From assembly GCA_022414725.1 (NCBI GenBank), contig CM039465.1, positions 2,432,039-2,496,038 on the forward strand: 64,000 bases of DNA, read 5' to 3'. The translations under genes and the position numbers were made by a program. Origin of the DNA: Microglena sp. YARC. Lineage: Eukaryota; Chlorophyta; Chlorophyceae; Chlamydomonadales; Chlamydomonadaceae. Below the pieces are notes generated by a model. That model did no database searches, was not told the DNA's origin, and was given only the letters and a program-made list of their open reading frames with translations. Each line of letters begins with the position of its first letter. Position 1 is the stretch's first letter. Shown here piece by piece: positions 24,501 through 39,500 of this stretch.

Positions 24501-27500
24501 GGCAAGGTATCAGTTCACTTGCTTGGCTAGTGCTTGGCAAGGTATCAGTTCACTTGCTTGGCTAGTGCTTGGCAAGGTATCAGTTCACTTGCTTGGCTAG
24601 TGCTTGGCAAGGTATCAGTTCACTTGCTTGGCTAGTGCTTGGCAAGGTATCAGTTCACTTGCTTGGCTAGTGCTTGGCAAGGTATCAGTTCACTTGCTTG
24701 GCTAGTGCTTGGCAAGGTATCAGTTCACTTGCTTGGCTAGTGCTTGGCAAGGTATCAGTTCACTTGCTTGGCTAGTGCTTGGCAAGGTATCAGTTCACTT
24801 GCTTGGCTAGTGCTTGGCAAGGTATCAGTTCACTTGCTTGGCTAGTGCTTGGCAAGGTATCAGTTCACTTGCTTGGCTAGTGCTTGGCAAGGTATCAGTT
24901 CACTTGCTTGGCTAGTGCTTGGCAAGGTATCAGTTCACTTGCTTGGCTAGTGCTTGGCAAGGTATCAGTTCACTTGCTTGGCTAGTGCTTGGCAAGGTAT
25001 CAGTTCACTTGCTTGGCTAGTGCTTGGCAAGGTATCAGTTCACTTGCTTGGCTAGTGCTTGGCAAGGTATCAGTTCACTTGCTTGGCTAGTGCTTGGCAA
25101 GGTATCAGTTCACTTGCTTGGCTAGTGCTTGGCAAGGTATCAGTTCACTTGCTTGGCTAGTGCTTGGCAAGGTATCAGTTCACTTGCTTGGCTAGTGCTT
25201 GGCAAGGTATCAGTTCACTTGCTTGGCTAGTGCTTGGCAAGGTATCAGTTCACTTGCTTGGCTAGTGCTTGGCAAGGTATCAGTTCACTTGCTTGGCTAG
25301 TGCTTGGCAAGGTATCAGTTCACTTGCTTGGCTAGTGCTTGGCAAGGTATCAGTTCACTTGCTTGGCTAGTGCTTGGCAAGGTATCAGTTCACTTGCTTG
25401 GCTAGTGCTTGGCAAGGTATCAGTTCACTTGCTTGGCTAGTGCTTGGCAAGGTATCAGTTCACTTGCTTGGCTAGTGCTTGGCAAGGTATCAGTTCACTT
25501 GCTTGGCTAGTGCTTGGCAAGGTATCAGTTCACTTGCTTGGCTAGTGCTTGGCAAGGTATCAGTTCACTTGCTTGGCTAGTGCTTGGCAAGGTATCAGTT
25601 CACTTGCTTGGCTAGTGCTTGGCAAGGTATCAGTTCACTTGCTTGGCTAGTGCTTGGCAAGGTATCAGTTCACTTGCTTGGCTAGTGCTTGGCAAGGTAT
25701 CAGTTCACTTGCTTGGCTAGTGCTTGGCAAGGTATCAGTTCACTTGCTTGGCTAGTGCTTGGCAAGGTATCAGTTCACTTGCTTGGCTAGTGCTTGGCAA
25801 GGTATCAGTTCACTTGCTTGGCTAGTGCTTGGCAAGGTATCAGTTCACTTGCTTGGCTAGTGCTTGGCAAGGTATCAGTTCACTTGCTTGGCTAGTGCTT
25901 GGCAAGGTATCAGTTCACTTGCTTGGCTAGTGCTTGGCAAGGTATCAGTTCACTTGCTTGGCTAGTGCTTGGCAAGGTATCAGTTCACTTGCTTGGCTAG
26001 TGCTTGGCAAGGTATCAGTTCACTTGCTTGGCTAGTGCTTGGCAAGGTATCAGTTCACTTGCTTGGCTAGTGCTTGGCAAGGTATCAGTTCACTTGCTTG
26101 GCTAGTGCTTGGCAAGGTATCAGTTCACTTGCTTGGCTAGTGCTTGGCAAGGTATCAGTTCACTTGCTTGGCTAGTGCTTGGCAAGGTATCAGTTCACTT
26201 GCTTGGCTAGTGCTTGGCAAGGTATCAGTTCACTTGCTTGGCTAGTGCTTGGCAAGGTATCAGTTCACTTGCTTGGCTAGTGCTTGGCAAGGTATCAGTT
26301 CACTTGCTTGGCTAGTGCTTGGCAAGGTATCAGTTCACTTGCTTGGCTAGTGCTTGGCAAGGTATCAGTTCACTTGCTTGGCTAGTGCTTGGCAAGGTAT
26401 CAGTTCACTTGCTTGGCTAGTGCTTGGCAAGGTATCAGTTCACTTGCTTGGCTAGTGCTTGGCAAGGTATCAGTTCACTTGCTTGGCTAGTGCTTGGCAA
26501 GGTATCAGTTCACTTGCTTGGCTAGTGCTTGGCAAGGTATCAGTTCACTTGCTTGGCTAGTGCTTGGCAAGGTATCAGTTCACTTGCTTGGCTAGTGCTT
26601 GGCAAGGTATCAGTTCACTTGCTTGGCTAGTGCTTGGCAAGGTATCAGTTCACTTGCTTGGCTAGTGCTTGGCAAGGTATCAGTTCACTTGCTTGGCTAG
26701 TGCTTGGCAAGGTATCAGTTCACTTGCTTGGCTAGTGCTTGGCAAGGTATCAGTTCACTTGCTTGGCTAGTGCTTGGCAAGGTATCAGTTCACTTGCTTG
26801 GCTAGTGCTTGGCAAGGTATCAGTTCACTTGCTTGGCTAGTGCTTGGCAAGGTATCAGTTCACTTGCTTGGCTAGTGCTTGGCAAGGTATCAGTTCACTT
26901 GCTTGGCTAGTGCTTGGCAAGGTATCAGTTCACTTGCTTGGCTAGTGCTTGGCAAGGTATCAGTTCACTTGCTTGGCTAGTGCTTGGCAAGGTATCAGTT
27001 CACTTGCTTGGCTAGTGCTTGGCAAGGTATCAGTTCACTTGCTTGGCTAGTGCTTGGCAAGGTATCAGTTCACTTGCTTGGCTAGTGCTTGGCAAGGTAT
27101 CAGTTCACTTGCTTGGCTAGTGCTTGGCAAGGTATCAGTTCACTTGCTTGGCTAGTGCTTGGCAAGGTATCAGTTCACTTGCTTGGCTAGTGCTTGGCAA
27201 GGTATCAGTTCACTTGCTTGGCTAGTGCTTGGCAAGGTATCAGTTCACTTGCTTGGCTAGTGCTTGGCAAGGTATCAGTTCACTTGCTTGGCTAGTGCTT
27301 GGCAAGGTATCAGTTCACTTGCTTGGCTAGTGCTTGGCAAGGTATCAGTTCACTTGCTTGGCTAGTGCTTGGCAAGGTATCAGTTCACTTGCTTGGCTAG
27401 TGCTTGGCAAGGTATCAGTTCACTTGCTTGGCTAGTGCTTGGCAAGGTATCAGTTCACTTGCTTGGCTAGTGCTTGGCAAGGTATCAGTTCACTTGCTTG

Positions 27501-30500
27501 GCTAGTGCTTGGCAAGGTATCAGTTCACTTGCTTGGCTAGTGCTTGGCAAGGTATCAGTTCACTTGCTTGGCTAGTGCTTGGCAAGGTATCAGTTCACTT
27601 GCTTGGCTAGTGCTTGGCAAGGTATCAGTTCACTTGCTTGGCTAGTGCTTGGCAAGGTATCAGTTCACTTGCTTGGCTAGTGCTTGGCAAGGTATCAGTT
27701 CACTTGCTTGGCTAGTGCTTGGCAAGGTATCAGTTCACTTGCTTGGCTAGTGCTTGGCAAGGTATCAGTTCACTTGCTTGGCTAGTGCTTGGCAAGGTAT
27801 CAGTTCACTTGCTTGGCTAGTGCTTGGCAAGGTATCAGTTCACTTGCTTGGCTAGTGCTTGGCAAGGTATCAGTTCACTTGCTTGGCTAGTGCTTGGCAA
27901 GGTATCAGTTCACTTGCTTGGCTAGTGCTTGGCAAGGTATCAGTTCACTTGCTTGGCTAGTGCTTGGCAAGGTATCAGTTCACTTGCTTGGCTAGTGCTT
28001 GGCAAGGTATCAGTTCACTTGCTTGGCTAGTGCTTGGCAAGGTATCAGTTCACTTGCTTGGCTAGTGCTTGGCAAGGTATCAGTTCACTTGCTTGGCTAG
28101 TGCTTGGCAAGGTATCAGTTCACTTGCTTGGCTAGTGCTTGGCAAGGTATCAGTTCACTTGCTTGGCTAGTGCTTGGCAAGGTATCAGTTCACTTGCTTG
28201 GCTAGTGCTTGGCAAGGTATCAGTTCACTTGCTTGGCTAGTGCTTGGCAAGGTATCAGTTCACTTGCTTGGCTAGTGCTTGGCAAGGTATCAGTTCACTT
28301 GCTTGGCTAGTGCTTGGCAAGGTATCAGTTCACTTGCTTGGCTAGTGCTTGGCAAGGTATCAGTTCACTTGCTTGGCTAGTGCTTGGCAAGGTATCAGTT
28401 CACTTGCTTGGCTAGTGCTTGGCAAGGTATCAGTTCACTTGCTTGGCTAGTGCTTGGCAAGGTATCAGTTCACTTGCTTGGCTAGTGCTTGGCAAGGTAT
28501 CAGTTCACTTGCTTGGCTAGTGCTTGGCAAGGTATCAGTTCACTTGCTTGGCTAGTGCTTGGCAAGGTATCAGTTCACTTGCTTGGCTAGTGCTTGGCAA
28601 GGTATCAGTTCACTTGCTTGGCTAGTGCTTGGCAAGGTATCAGTTCACTTGCTTGGCTAGTGCTTGGCAAGGTATCAGTTCACTTGCTTGGCTAGTGCTT
28701 GGCAAGGTATCAGTTCACTTGCTTGGCTAGTGCTTGGCAAGGTATCAGTTCACTTGCTTGGCTAGTGCTTGGCAAGGTATCAGTTCACTTGCTTGGCTAG
28801 TGCTTGGCAAGGTATCAGTTCACTTGCTTGGCTAGTGCTTGGCAAGGTATCAGTTCACTTGCTTGGCTAGTGCTTGGCAAGGTATCAGTTCACTTGCTTG
28901 GCTAGTGCTTGGCAAGGTATCAGTTCACTTGCTTGGCTAGTGCTTGGCAAGGTATCAGTTCACTTGCTTGGCTAGTGCTTGGCAAGGTATCAGTTCACTT
29001 GCTTGGCTAGTGCTTGGCAAGGTATCAGTTCACTTGCTTGGCTAGTGCTTGGCAAGGTATCAGTTCACTTGCTTGGCTAGTGCTTGGCAAGGTATCAGTT
29101 CACTTGCTTGGCTAGTGCTTGGCAAGGTATCAGTTCACTTGCTTGGCTAGTGCTTGGCAAGGTATCAGTTCACTTGCTTGGCTAGTGCTTGGCAAGGTAT
29201 CAGTTCACTTGCTTGGCTAGTGCTTGGCAAGGTATCAGTTCACTTGCTTGGCTAGTGCTTGGCAAGGTATCAGTTCACTTGCTTGGCTAGTGCTTGGCAA
29301 GGTATCAGTTCACTTGCTTGGCTAGTGCTTGGCAAGGTATCAGTTCACTTGCTTGGCTAGTGCTTGGCAAGGTATCAGTTCACTTGCTTGGCTAGTGCTT
29401 GGCAAGGTATCAGTTCACTTGCTTGGCTAGTGCTTGGCAAGGTATCAGTTCACTTGCTTGGCTAGTGCTTGGCAAGGTATCAGTTCACTTGCTTGGCTAG
29501 TGCTTGGCAAGGTATCAGTTCACTTGCTTGGCTAGTGCTTGGCAAGGTATCAGTTCACTTGCTTGGCTAGTGCTTGGCAAGGTATCAGTTCACTTGCTTG
29601 GCTAGTGCTTGGCAAGGTATCAGTTCACTTGCTTGGCTAGTGCTTGGCAAGGTATCAGTTCACTTGCTTGGCTAGTGCTTGGCAAGGTATCAGTTCACTT
29701 GCTTGGCTAGTGCTTGGCAAGGTATCAGTTCACTTGCTTGGCTAGTGCTTGGCAAGGTATCAGTTCACTTGCTTGGCTAGTGCTTGGCAAGGTATCAGTT
29801 CACTTGCTTGGCTAGTGCTTGGCAAGGTATCAGTTCACTTGCTTGGCTAGTGCTTGGCAAGGTATCAGTTCACTTGCTTGGCTAGTGCTTGGCAAGGTAT
29901 CAGTTCACTTGCTTGGCTAGTGCTTGGCAAGGTATCAGTTCACTTGCTTGGCTAGTGCTTGGCAAGGTATCAGTTCACTTGCTTGGCTAGTGCTTGGCAA
30001 GGTATCAGTTCACTTGCTTGGCTAGTGCTTGGCAAGGTATCAGTTCACTTGCTTGGCTAGTGCTTGGCAAGGTATCAGTTCACTTGCTTGGCTAGTGCTT
30101 GGCAAGGTATCAGTTCACTTGCTTGGCTAGTGCTTGGCAAGGTATCAGTTCACTTGCTTGGCTAGTGCTTGGCAAGGTATCAGTTCACTTGCTTGGCTAG
30201 TGCTTGGCAAGGTATCAGTTCACTTGCTTGGCTAGTGCTTGGCAAGGTATCAGTTCACTTGCTTGGCTAGTGCTTGGCAAGGTATCAGTTCACTTGCTTG
30301 GCTAGTGCTTGGCAAGGTATCAGTTCACTTGCTTGGCTAGTGCTTGGCAAGGTATCAGTTCACTTGCTTGGCTAGTGCTTGGCAAGGTATCAGTTCACTT
30401 GCTTGGCTAGTGCTTGGCAAGGTATCAGTTCACTTGCTTGGCTAGTGCTTGGCAAGGTATCAGTTCACTTGCTTGGCTAGTGCTTGGCAAGGTATCAGTT

Positions 30501-33500
30501 CACTTGCTTGGCTAGTGCTTGGCAAGGTATCAGTTCACTTGCTTGGCTAGTGCTTGGCAAGGTATCAGTTCACTTGCTTGGCTAGTGCTTGGCAAGGTAT
30601 CAGTTCACTTGCTTGGCTAGTGCTTGGCAAGGTATCAGTTCACTTGCTTGGCTAGTGCTTGGCAAGGTATCAGTTCACTTGCTTGGCTAGTGCTTGGCAA
30701 GGTATCAGTTCACTTGCTTGGCTAGTGCTTGGCAAGGTATCAGTTCACTTGCTTGGCTAGTGCTTGGCAAGGTATCAGTTCACTTGCTTGGCTAGTGCTT
30801 GGCAAGGTATCAGTTCACTTGCTTGGCTAGTGCTTGGCAAGGTATCAGTTCACTTGCTTGGCTAGTGCTTGGCAAGGTATCAGTTCACTTGCTTGGCTAG
30901 TGCTTGGCAAGGTATCAGTTCACTTGCTTGGCTAGTGCTTGGCAAGGTATCAGTTCACTTGCTTGGCTAGTGCTTGGCAAGGTATCAGTTCACTTGCTTG
31001 GCTAGTGCTTGGCAAGGTATCAGTTCACTTGCTTGGCTAGTGCTTGGCAAGGTATCAGTTCACTTGCTTGGCTAGTGCTTGGCAAGGTATCAGTTCACTT
31101 GCTTGGCTAGTGCTTGGCAAGGTATCAGTTCACTTGCTTGGCTAGTGCTTGGCAAGGTATCAGTTCACTTGCTTGGCTAGTGCTTGGCAAGGTATCAGTT
31201 CACTTGCTTGGCTAGTGCTTGGCAAGGTATCAGTTCACTTGCTTGGCTAGTGCTTGGCAAGGTATCAGTTCACTTGCTTGGCTAGTGCTTGGCAAGGTAT
31301 CAGTTCACTTGCTTGGCTAGTGCTTGGCAAGGTATCAGTTCACTTGCTTGGCTAGTGCTTGGCAAGGTATCAGTTCACTTGCTTGGCTAGTGCTTGGCAA
31401 GGTATCAGTTCACTTGCTTGGCTAGTGCTTGGCAAGGTATCAGTTCACTTGCTTGGCTAGTGCTTGGCAAGGTATCAGTTCACTTGCTTGGCTAGTGCTT
31501 GGCAAGGTATCAGTTCACTTGCTTGGCTAGTGCTTGGCAAGGTATCAGTTCACTTGCTTGGCTAGTGCTTGGCAAGGTATCAGTTCACTTGCTTGGCTAG
31601 TGCTTGGCAAGGTATCAGTTCACTTGCTTGGCTAGTGCTTGGCAAGGTATCAGTTCACTTGCTTGGCTAGTGCTTGGCAAGGTATCAGTTCACTTGCTTG
31701 GCTAGTGCTTGGCAAGGTATCAGTTCACTTGCTTGGCTAGTGCTTGGCAAGGTATCAGTTCACTTGCTTGGCTAGTGCTTGGCAAGGTATCAGTTCACTT
31801 GCTTGGCTAGTGCTTGGCAAGGTATCAGTTCACTTGCTTGGCTAGTGCTTGGCAAGGTATCAGTTCACTTGCTTGGCTAGTGCTTGGCAAGGTATCAGTT
31901 CACTTGCTTGGCTAGTGCTTGGCAAGGTATCAGTTCACTTGCTTGGCTAGTGCTTGGCAAGGTATCAGTTCACTTGCTTGGCTAGTGCTTGGCAAGGTAT
32001 CAGTTCACTTGCTTGGCTAGTGCTTGGCAAGGTATCAGTTCACTTGCTTGGCTAGTGCTTGGCAAGGTATCAGTTCACTTGCTTGGCTAGTGCTTGGCAA
32101 GGTATCAGTTCACTTGCTTGGCTAGTGCTTGGCAAGGTATCAGTTCACTTGCTTGGCTAGTGCTTGGCAAGGTATCAGTTCACTTGCTTGGCTAGTGCTT
32201 GGCAAGGTATCAGTTCACTTGCTTGGCTAGTGCTTGGCAAGGTATCAGTTCACTTGCTTGGCTAGTGCTTGGCAAGGTATCAGTTCACTTGCTTGGCTAG
32301 TGCTTGGCAAGGTATCAGTTCACTTGCTTGGCTAGTGCTTGGCAAGGTATCAGTTCACTTGCTTGGCTAGTGCTTGGCAAGGTATCAGTTCACTTGCTTG
32401 GCTAGTGCTTGGCAAGGTATCAGTTCACTTGCTTGGCTAGTGCTTGGCAAGGTATCAGTTCACTTGCTTGGCTAGTGCTTGGCAAGGTATCAGTTCACTT
32501 GCTTGGCTAGTGCTTGGCAAGGTATCAGTTCACTTGCTTGGCTAGTGCTTGGCAAGGTATCAGTTCACTTGCTTGGCTAGTGCTTGGCAAGGTATCAGTT
32601 CACTTGCTTGGCTAGTGCTTGGCAAGGTATCAGTTCACTTGCTTGGCTAGTGCTTGGCAAGGTATCAGTTCACTTGCTTGGCTAGTGCTTGGCAAGGTAT
32701 CAGTTCACTTGCTTGGCTAGTGCTTGGCAAGGTATCAGTTCACTTGCTTGGCTAGTGCTTGGCAAGGTATCAGTTCACTTGCTTGGCTAGTGCTTGGCAA
32801 GGTATCAGTTCACTTGCTTGGCTAGTGCTTGGCAAGGTATCAGTTCACTTGCTTGGCTAGTGCTTGGCAAGGTATCAGTTCACTTGCTTGGCTAGTGCTT
32901 GGCAAGGTATCAGTTCACTTGCTTGGCTAGTGCTTGGCAAGGTATCAGTTCACTTGCTTGGCTAGTGCTTGGCAAGGTATCAGTTCACTTGCTTGGCTAG
33001 TGCTTGGCAAGGTATCAGTTCACTTGCTTGGCTAGTGCTTGGCAAGGTATCAGTTCACTTGCTTGGCTAGTGCTTGGCAAGGTATCAGTTCACTTGCTTG
33101 GCTAGTGCTTGGCAAGGTATCAGTTCACTTGCTTGGCTAGTGCTTGGCAAGGTATCAGTTCACTTGCTTGGCTAGTGCTTGGCAAGGTATCAGTTCACTT
33201 GCTTGGCTAGTGCTTGGCAAGGTATCAGTTCACTTGCTTGGCTAGTGCTTGGCAAGGTATCAGTTCACTTGCTTGGCTAGTGCTTGGCAAGGTATCAGTT
33301 CACTTGCTTGGCTAGTGCTTGGCAAGGTATCAGTTCACTTGCTTGGCTAGTGCTTGGCAAGGTATCAGTTCACTTGCTTGGCTAGTGCTTGGCAAGGTAT
33401 CAGTTCACTTGCTTGGCTAGTGCTTGGCAAGGTATCAGTTCACTTGCTTGGCTAGTGCTTGGCAAGGTATCAGTTCACTTGCTTGGCTAGTGCTTGGCAA

Positions 33501-36500
33501 GGTATCAGTTCACTTGCTTGGCTAGTGCTTGGCAAGGTATCAGTTCACTTGCTTGGCTAGTGCTTGGCAAGGTATCAGTTCACTTGCTTGGCTAGTGCTT
33601 GGCAAGGTATCAGTTCACTTGCTTGGCTAGTGCTTGGCAAGGTATCAGTTCACTTGCTTGGCTAGTGCTTGGCAAGGTATCAGTTCACTTGCTTGGCTAG
33701 TGCTTGGCAAGGTATCAGTTCACTTGCTTGGCTAGTGCTTGGCAAGGTATCAGTTCACTTGCTTGGCTAGTGCTTGGCAAGGTATCAGTTCACTTGCTTG
33801 GCTAGTGCTTGGCAAGGTATCAGTTCACTTGCTTGGCTAGTGCTTGGCAAGGTATCAGTTCACTTGCTTGGCTAGTGCTTGGCAAGGTATCAGTTCACTT
33901 GCTTGGCTAGTGCTTGGCAAGGTATCAGTTCACTTGCTTGGCTAGTGCTTGGCAAGGTATCAGTTCACTTGCTTGGCTAGTGCTTGGCAAGGTATCAGTT
34001 CACTTGCTTGGCTAGTGCTTGGCAAGGTATCAGTTCACTTGCTTGGCTAGTGCTTGGCAAGGTATCAGTTCACTTGCTTGGCTAGTGCTTGGCAAGGTAT
34101 CAGTTCACTTGCTTGGCTAGTGCTTGGCAAGGTATCAGTTCACTTGCTTGGCTAGTGCTTGGCAAGGTATCAGTTCACTTGCTTGGCTAGTGCTTGGCAA
34201 GGTATCAGTTCACTTGCTTGGCTAGTGCTTGGCAAGGTATCAGTTCACTTGCTTGGCTAGTGCTTGGCAAGGTATCAGTTCACTTGCTTGGCTAGTGCTT
34301 GGCAAGGTATCAGTTCACTTGCTTGGCTAGTGCTTGGCAAGGTATCAGTTCACTTGCTTGGCTAGTGCTTGGCAAGGTATCAGTTCACTTGCTTGGCTAG
34401 TGCTTGGCAAGGTATCAGTTCACTTGCTTGGCTAGTGCTTGGCAAGGTATCAGTTCACTTGCTTGGCTAGTGCTTGGCAAGGTATCAGTTCACTTGCTTG
34501 GCTAGTGCTTGGCAAGGTATCAGTTCACTTGCTTGGCTAGTGCTTGGCAAGGTATCAGTTCACTTGCTTGGCTAGTGCTTGGCAAGGTATCAGTTCACTT
34601 GCTTGGCTAGTGCTTGGCAAGGTATCAGTTCACTTGCTTGGCTAGTGCTTGGCAAGGTATCAGTTCACTTGCTTGGCTAGTGCTTGGCAAGGTATCAGTT
34701 CACTTGCTTGGCTAGTGCTTGGCAAGGTATCAGTTCACTTGCTTGGCTAGTGCTTGGCAAGGTATCAGTTCACTTGCTTGGCTAGTGCTTGGCAAGGTAT
34801 CAGTTCACTTGCTTGGCTAGTGCTTGGCAAGGTATCAGTTCACTTGCTTGGCTAGTGCTTGGCAAGGTATCAGTTCACTTGCTTGGCTAGTGCTTGGCAA
34901 GGTATCAGTTCACTTGCTTGGCTAGTGCTTGGCAAGGTATCAGTTCACTTGCTTGGCTAGTGCTTGGCAAGGTATCAGTTCACTTGCTTGGCTAGTGCTT
35001 GGCAAGGTATCAGTTCACTTGCTTGGCTAGTGCTTGGCAAGGTATCAGTTCACTTGCTTGGCTAGTGCTTGGCAAGGTATCAGTTCACTTGCTTGGCTAG
35101 TGCTTGGCAAGGTATCAGTTCACTTGCTTGGCTAGTGCTTGGCAAGGTATCAGTTCACTTGCTTGGCTAGTGCTTGGCAAGGTATCAGTTCACTTGCTTG
35201 GCTAGTGCTTGGCAAGGTATCAGTTCACTTGCTTGGCTAGTGCTTGGCAAGGTATCAGTTCACTTGCTTGGCTAGTGCTTGGCAAGGTATCAGTTCACTT
35301 GCTTGGCTAGTGCTTGGCAAGGTATCAGTTCACTTGCTTGGCTAGTGCTTGGCAAGGTATCAGTTCACTTGCTTGGCTAGTGCTTGGCAAGGTATCAGTT
35401 CACTTGCTTGGCTAGTGCTTGGCAAGGTATCAGTTCACTTGCTTGGCTAGTGCTTGGCAAGGTATCAGTTCACTTGCTTGGCTAGTGCTTGGCAAGGTAT
35501 CAGTTCACTTGCTTGGCTAGTGCTTGGCAAGGTATCAGTTCACTTGCTTGGCTAGTGCTTGGCAAGGTATCAGTTCACTTGCTTGGCTAGTGCTTGGCAA
35601 GGTATCAGTTCACTTGCTTGGCTAGTGCTTGGCAAGGTATCAGTTCACTTGCTTGGCTAGTGCTTGGCAAGGTATCAGTTCACTTGCTTGGCTAGTGCTT
35701 GGCAAGGTATCAGTTCACTTGCTTGGCTAGTGCTTGGCAAGGTATCAGTTCACTTGCTTGGCTAGTGCTTGGCAAGGTATCAGTTCACTTGCTTGGCTAG
35801 TGCTTGGCAAGGTATCAGTTCACTTGCTTGGCTAGTGCTTGGCAAGGTATCAGTTCACTTGCTTGGCTAGTGCTTGGCAAGGTATCAGTTCACTTGCTTG
35901 GCTAGTGCTTGGCAAGGTATCAGTTCACTTGCTTGGCTAGTGCTTGGCAAGGTATCAGTTCACTTGCTTGGCTAGTGCTTGGCAAGGTATCAGTTCACTT
36001 GCTTGGCTAGTGCTTGGCAAGGTATCAGTTCACTTGCTTGGCTAGTGCTTGGCAAGGTATCAGTTCACTTGCTTGGCTAGTGCTTGGCAAGGTATCAGTT
36101 CACTTGCTTGGCTAGTGCTTGGCAAGGTATCAGTTCACTTGCTTGGCTAGTGCTTGGCAAGGTATCAGTTCACTTGCTTGGCTAGTGCTTGGCAAGGTAT
36201 CAGTTCACTTGCTTGGCTAGTGCTTGGCAAGGTATCAGTTCACTTGCTTGGCTAGTGCTTGGCAAGGTATCAGTTCACTTGCTTGGCTAGTGCTTGGCAA
36301 GGTATCAGTTCACTTGCTTGGCTAGTGCTTGGCAAGGTATCAGTTCACTTGCTTGGCTAGTGCTTGGCAAGGTATCAGTTCACTTGCTTGGCTAGTGCTT
36401 GGCAAGGTATCAGTTCACTTGCTTGGCTAGTGCTTGGCAAGGTATCAGTTCACTTGCTTGGCTAGTGCTTGGCAAGGTATCAGTTCACTTGCTTGGCTAG

Positions 36501-39500
36501 TGCTTGGCAAGGTATCAGTTCACTTGCTTGGCTAGTGCTTGGCAAGGTATCAGTTCACTTGCTTGGCTAGTGCTTGGCAAGGTATCAGTTCACTTGCTTG
36601 GCTAGTGCTTGGCAAGGTATCAGTTCACTTGCTTGGCTAGTGCTTGGCAAGGTATCAGTTCACTTGCTTGGCTAGTGCTTGGCAAGGTATCAGTTCACTT
36701 GCTTGGCTAGTGCTTGGCAAGGTATCAGTTCACTTGCTTGGCTAGTGCTTGGCAAGGTATCAGTTCACTTGCTTGGCTAGTGCTTGGCAAGGTATCAGTT
36801 CACTTGCTTGGCTAGTGCTTGGCAAGGTATCAGTTCACTTGCTTGGCTAGTGCTTGGCAAGGTATCAGTTCACTTGCTTGGCTAGTGCTTGGCAAGGTAT
36901 CAGTTCACTTGCTTGGCTAGTGCTTGGCAAGGTATCAGTTCACTTGCTTGGCTAGTGCTTGGCAAGGTATCAGTTCACTTGCTTGGCTAGTGCTTGGCAA
37001 GGTATCAGTTCACTTGCTTGGCTAGTGCTTGGCAAGGTATCAGTTCACTTGCTTGGCTAGTGCTTGGCAAGGTATCAGTTCACTTGCTTGGCTAGTGCTT
37101 GGCAAGGTATCAGTTCACTTGCTTGGCTAGTGCTTGGCAAGGTATCAGTTCACTTGCTTGGCTAGTGCTTGGCAAGGTATCAGTTCACTTGCTTGGCTAG
37201 TGCTTGGCAAGGTATCAGTTCACTTGCTTGGCTAGTGCTTGGCAAGGTATCAGTTCACTTGCTTGGCTAGTGCTTGGCAAGGTATCAGTTCACTTGCTTG
37301 GCTAGTGCTTGGCAAGGTATCAGTTCACTTGCTTGGCTAGTGCTTGGCAAGGTATCAGTTCACTTGCTTGGCTAGTGCTTGGCAAGGTATCAGTTCACTT
37401 GCTTGGCTAGTGCTTGGCAAGGTATCAGTTCACTTGCTTGGCTAGTGCTTGGCAAGGTATCAGTTCACTTGCTTGGCTAGTGCTTGGCAAGGTATCAGTT
37501 CACTTGCTTGGCTAGTGCTTGGCAAGGTATCAGTTCACTTGCTTGGCTAGTGCTTGGCAAGGTATCAGTTCACTTGCTTGGCTAGTGCTTGGCAAGGTAT
37601 CAGTTCACTTGCTTGGCTAGTGCTTGGCAAGGTATCAGTTCACTTGCTTGGCTAGTGCTTGGCAAGGTATCAGTTCACTTGCTTGGCTAGTGCTTGGCAA
37701 GGTATCAGTTCACTTGCTTGGCTAGTGCTTGGCAAGGTATCAGTTCACTTGCTTGGCTAGTGCTTGGCAAGGTATCAGTTCACTTGCTTGGCTAGTGCTT
37801 GGCAAGGTATCAGTTCACTTGCTTGGCTAGTGCTTGGCAAGGTATCAGTTCACTTGCTTGGCTAGTGCTTGGCAAGGTATCAGTTCACTTGCTTGGCTAG
37901 TGCTTGGCAAGGTATCAGTTCACTTGCTTGGCTAGTGCTTGGCAAGGTATCAGTTCACTTGCTTGGCTAGTGCTTGGCAAGGTATCAGTTCACTTGCTTG
38001 GCTAGTGCTTGGCAAGGTATCAGTTCACTTGCTTGGCTAGTGCTTGGCAAGGTATCAGTTCACTTGCTTGGCTAGTGCTTGGCAAGGTATCAGTTCACTT
38101 GCTTGGCTAGTGCTTGGCAAGGTATCAGTTCACTTGCTTGGCTAGTGCTTGGCAAGGTATCAGTTCACTTGCTTGGCTAGTGCTTGGCAAGGTATCAGTT
38201 CACTTGCTTGGCTAGTGCTTGGCAAGGTATCAGTTCACTTGCTTGGCTAGTGCTTGGCAAGGTATCAGTTCACTTGCTTGGCTAGTGCTTGGCAAGGTAT
38301 CAGTTCACTTGCTTGGCTAGTGCTTGGCAAGGTATCAGTTCACTTGCTTGGCTAGTGCTTGGCAAGGTATCAGTTCACTTGCTTGGCTAGTGCTTGGCAA
38401 GGTATCAGTTCACTTGCTTGGCTAGTGCTTGGCAAGGTATCAGTTCACTTGCTTGGCTAGTGCTTGGCAAGGTATCAGTTCACTTGCTTGGCTAGTGCTT
38501 GGCAAGGTATCAGTTCACTTGCTTGGCTAGTGCTTGGCAAGGTATCAGTTCACTTGCTTGGCTAGTGCTTGGCAAGGTATCAGTTCACTTGCTTGGCTAG
38601 TGCTTGGCAAGGTATCAGTTCACTTGCTTGGCTAGTGCTTGGCAAGGTATCAGTTCACTTGCTTGGCTAGTGCTTGGCAAGGTATCAGTTCACTTGCTTG
38701 GCTAGTGCTTGGCAAGGTATCAGTTCACTTGCTTGGCTAGTGCTTGGCAAGGTATCAGTTCACTTGCTTGGCTAGTGCTTGGCAAGGTATCAGTTCACTT
38801 GCTTGGCTAGTGCTTGGCAAGGTATCAGTTCACTTGCTTGGCTAGTGCTTGGCAAGGTATCAGTTCACTTGCTTGGCTAGTGCTTGGCAAGGTATCAGTT
38901 CACTTGCTTGGCTAGTGCTTGGCAAGGTATCAGTTCACTTGCTTGGCTAGTGCTTGGCAAGGTATCAGTTCACTTGCTTGGCTAGTGCTTGGCAAGGTAT
39001 CAGTTCACTTGCTTGGCTAGTGCTTGGCAAGGTATCAGTTCACTTGCTTGGCTAGTGCTTGGCAAGGTATCAGTTCACTTGCTTGGCTAGTGCTTGGCAA
39101 GGTATCAGTTCACTTGCTTGGCTAGTGCTTGGCAAGGTATCAGTTCACTTGCTTGGCTAGTGCTTGGCAAGGTATCAGTTCACTTGCTTGGCTAGTGCTT
39201 GGCAAGGTATCAGTTCACTTGCTTGGCTAGTGCTTGGCAAGGTATCAGTTCACTTGCTTGGCTAGTGCTTGGCAAGGTATCAGTTCACTTGCTTGGCTAG
39301 TGCTTGGCAAGGTATCAGTTCACTTGCTTGGCTAGTGCTTGGCAAGGTATCAGTTCACTTGCTTGGCTAGTGCTTGGCAAGGTATCAGTTCACTTGCTTG
39401 GCTAGTGCTTGGCAAGGTATCAGTTCACTTGCTTGGCTAGTGCTTGGCAAGGTATCAGTTCACTTGCTTGGCTAGTGCTTGGCAAGGTATCAGTTCACTT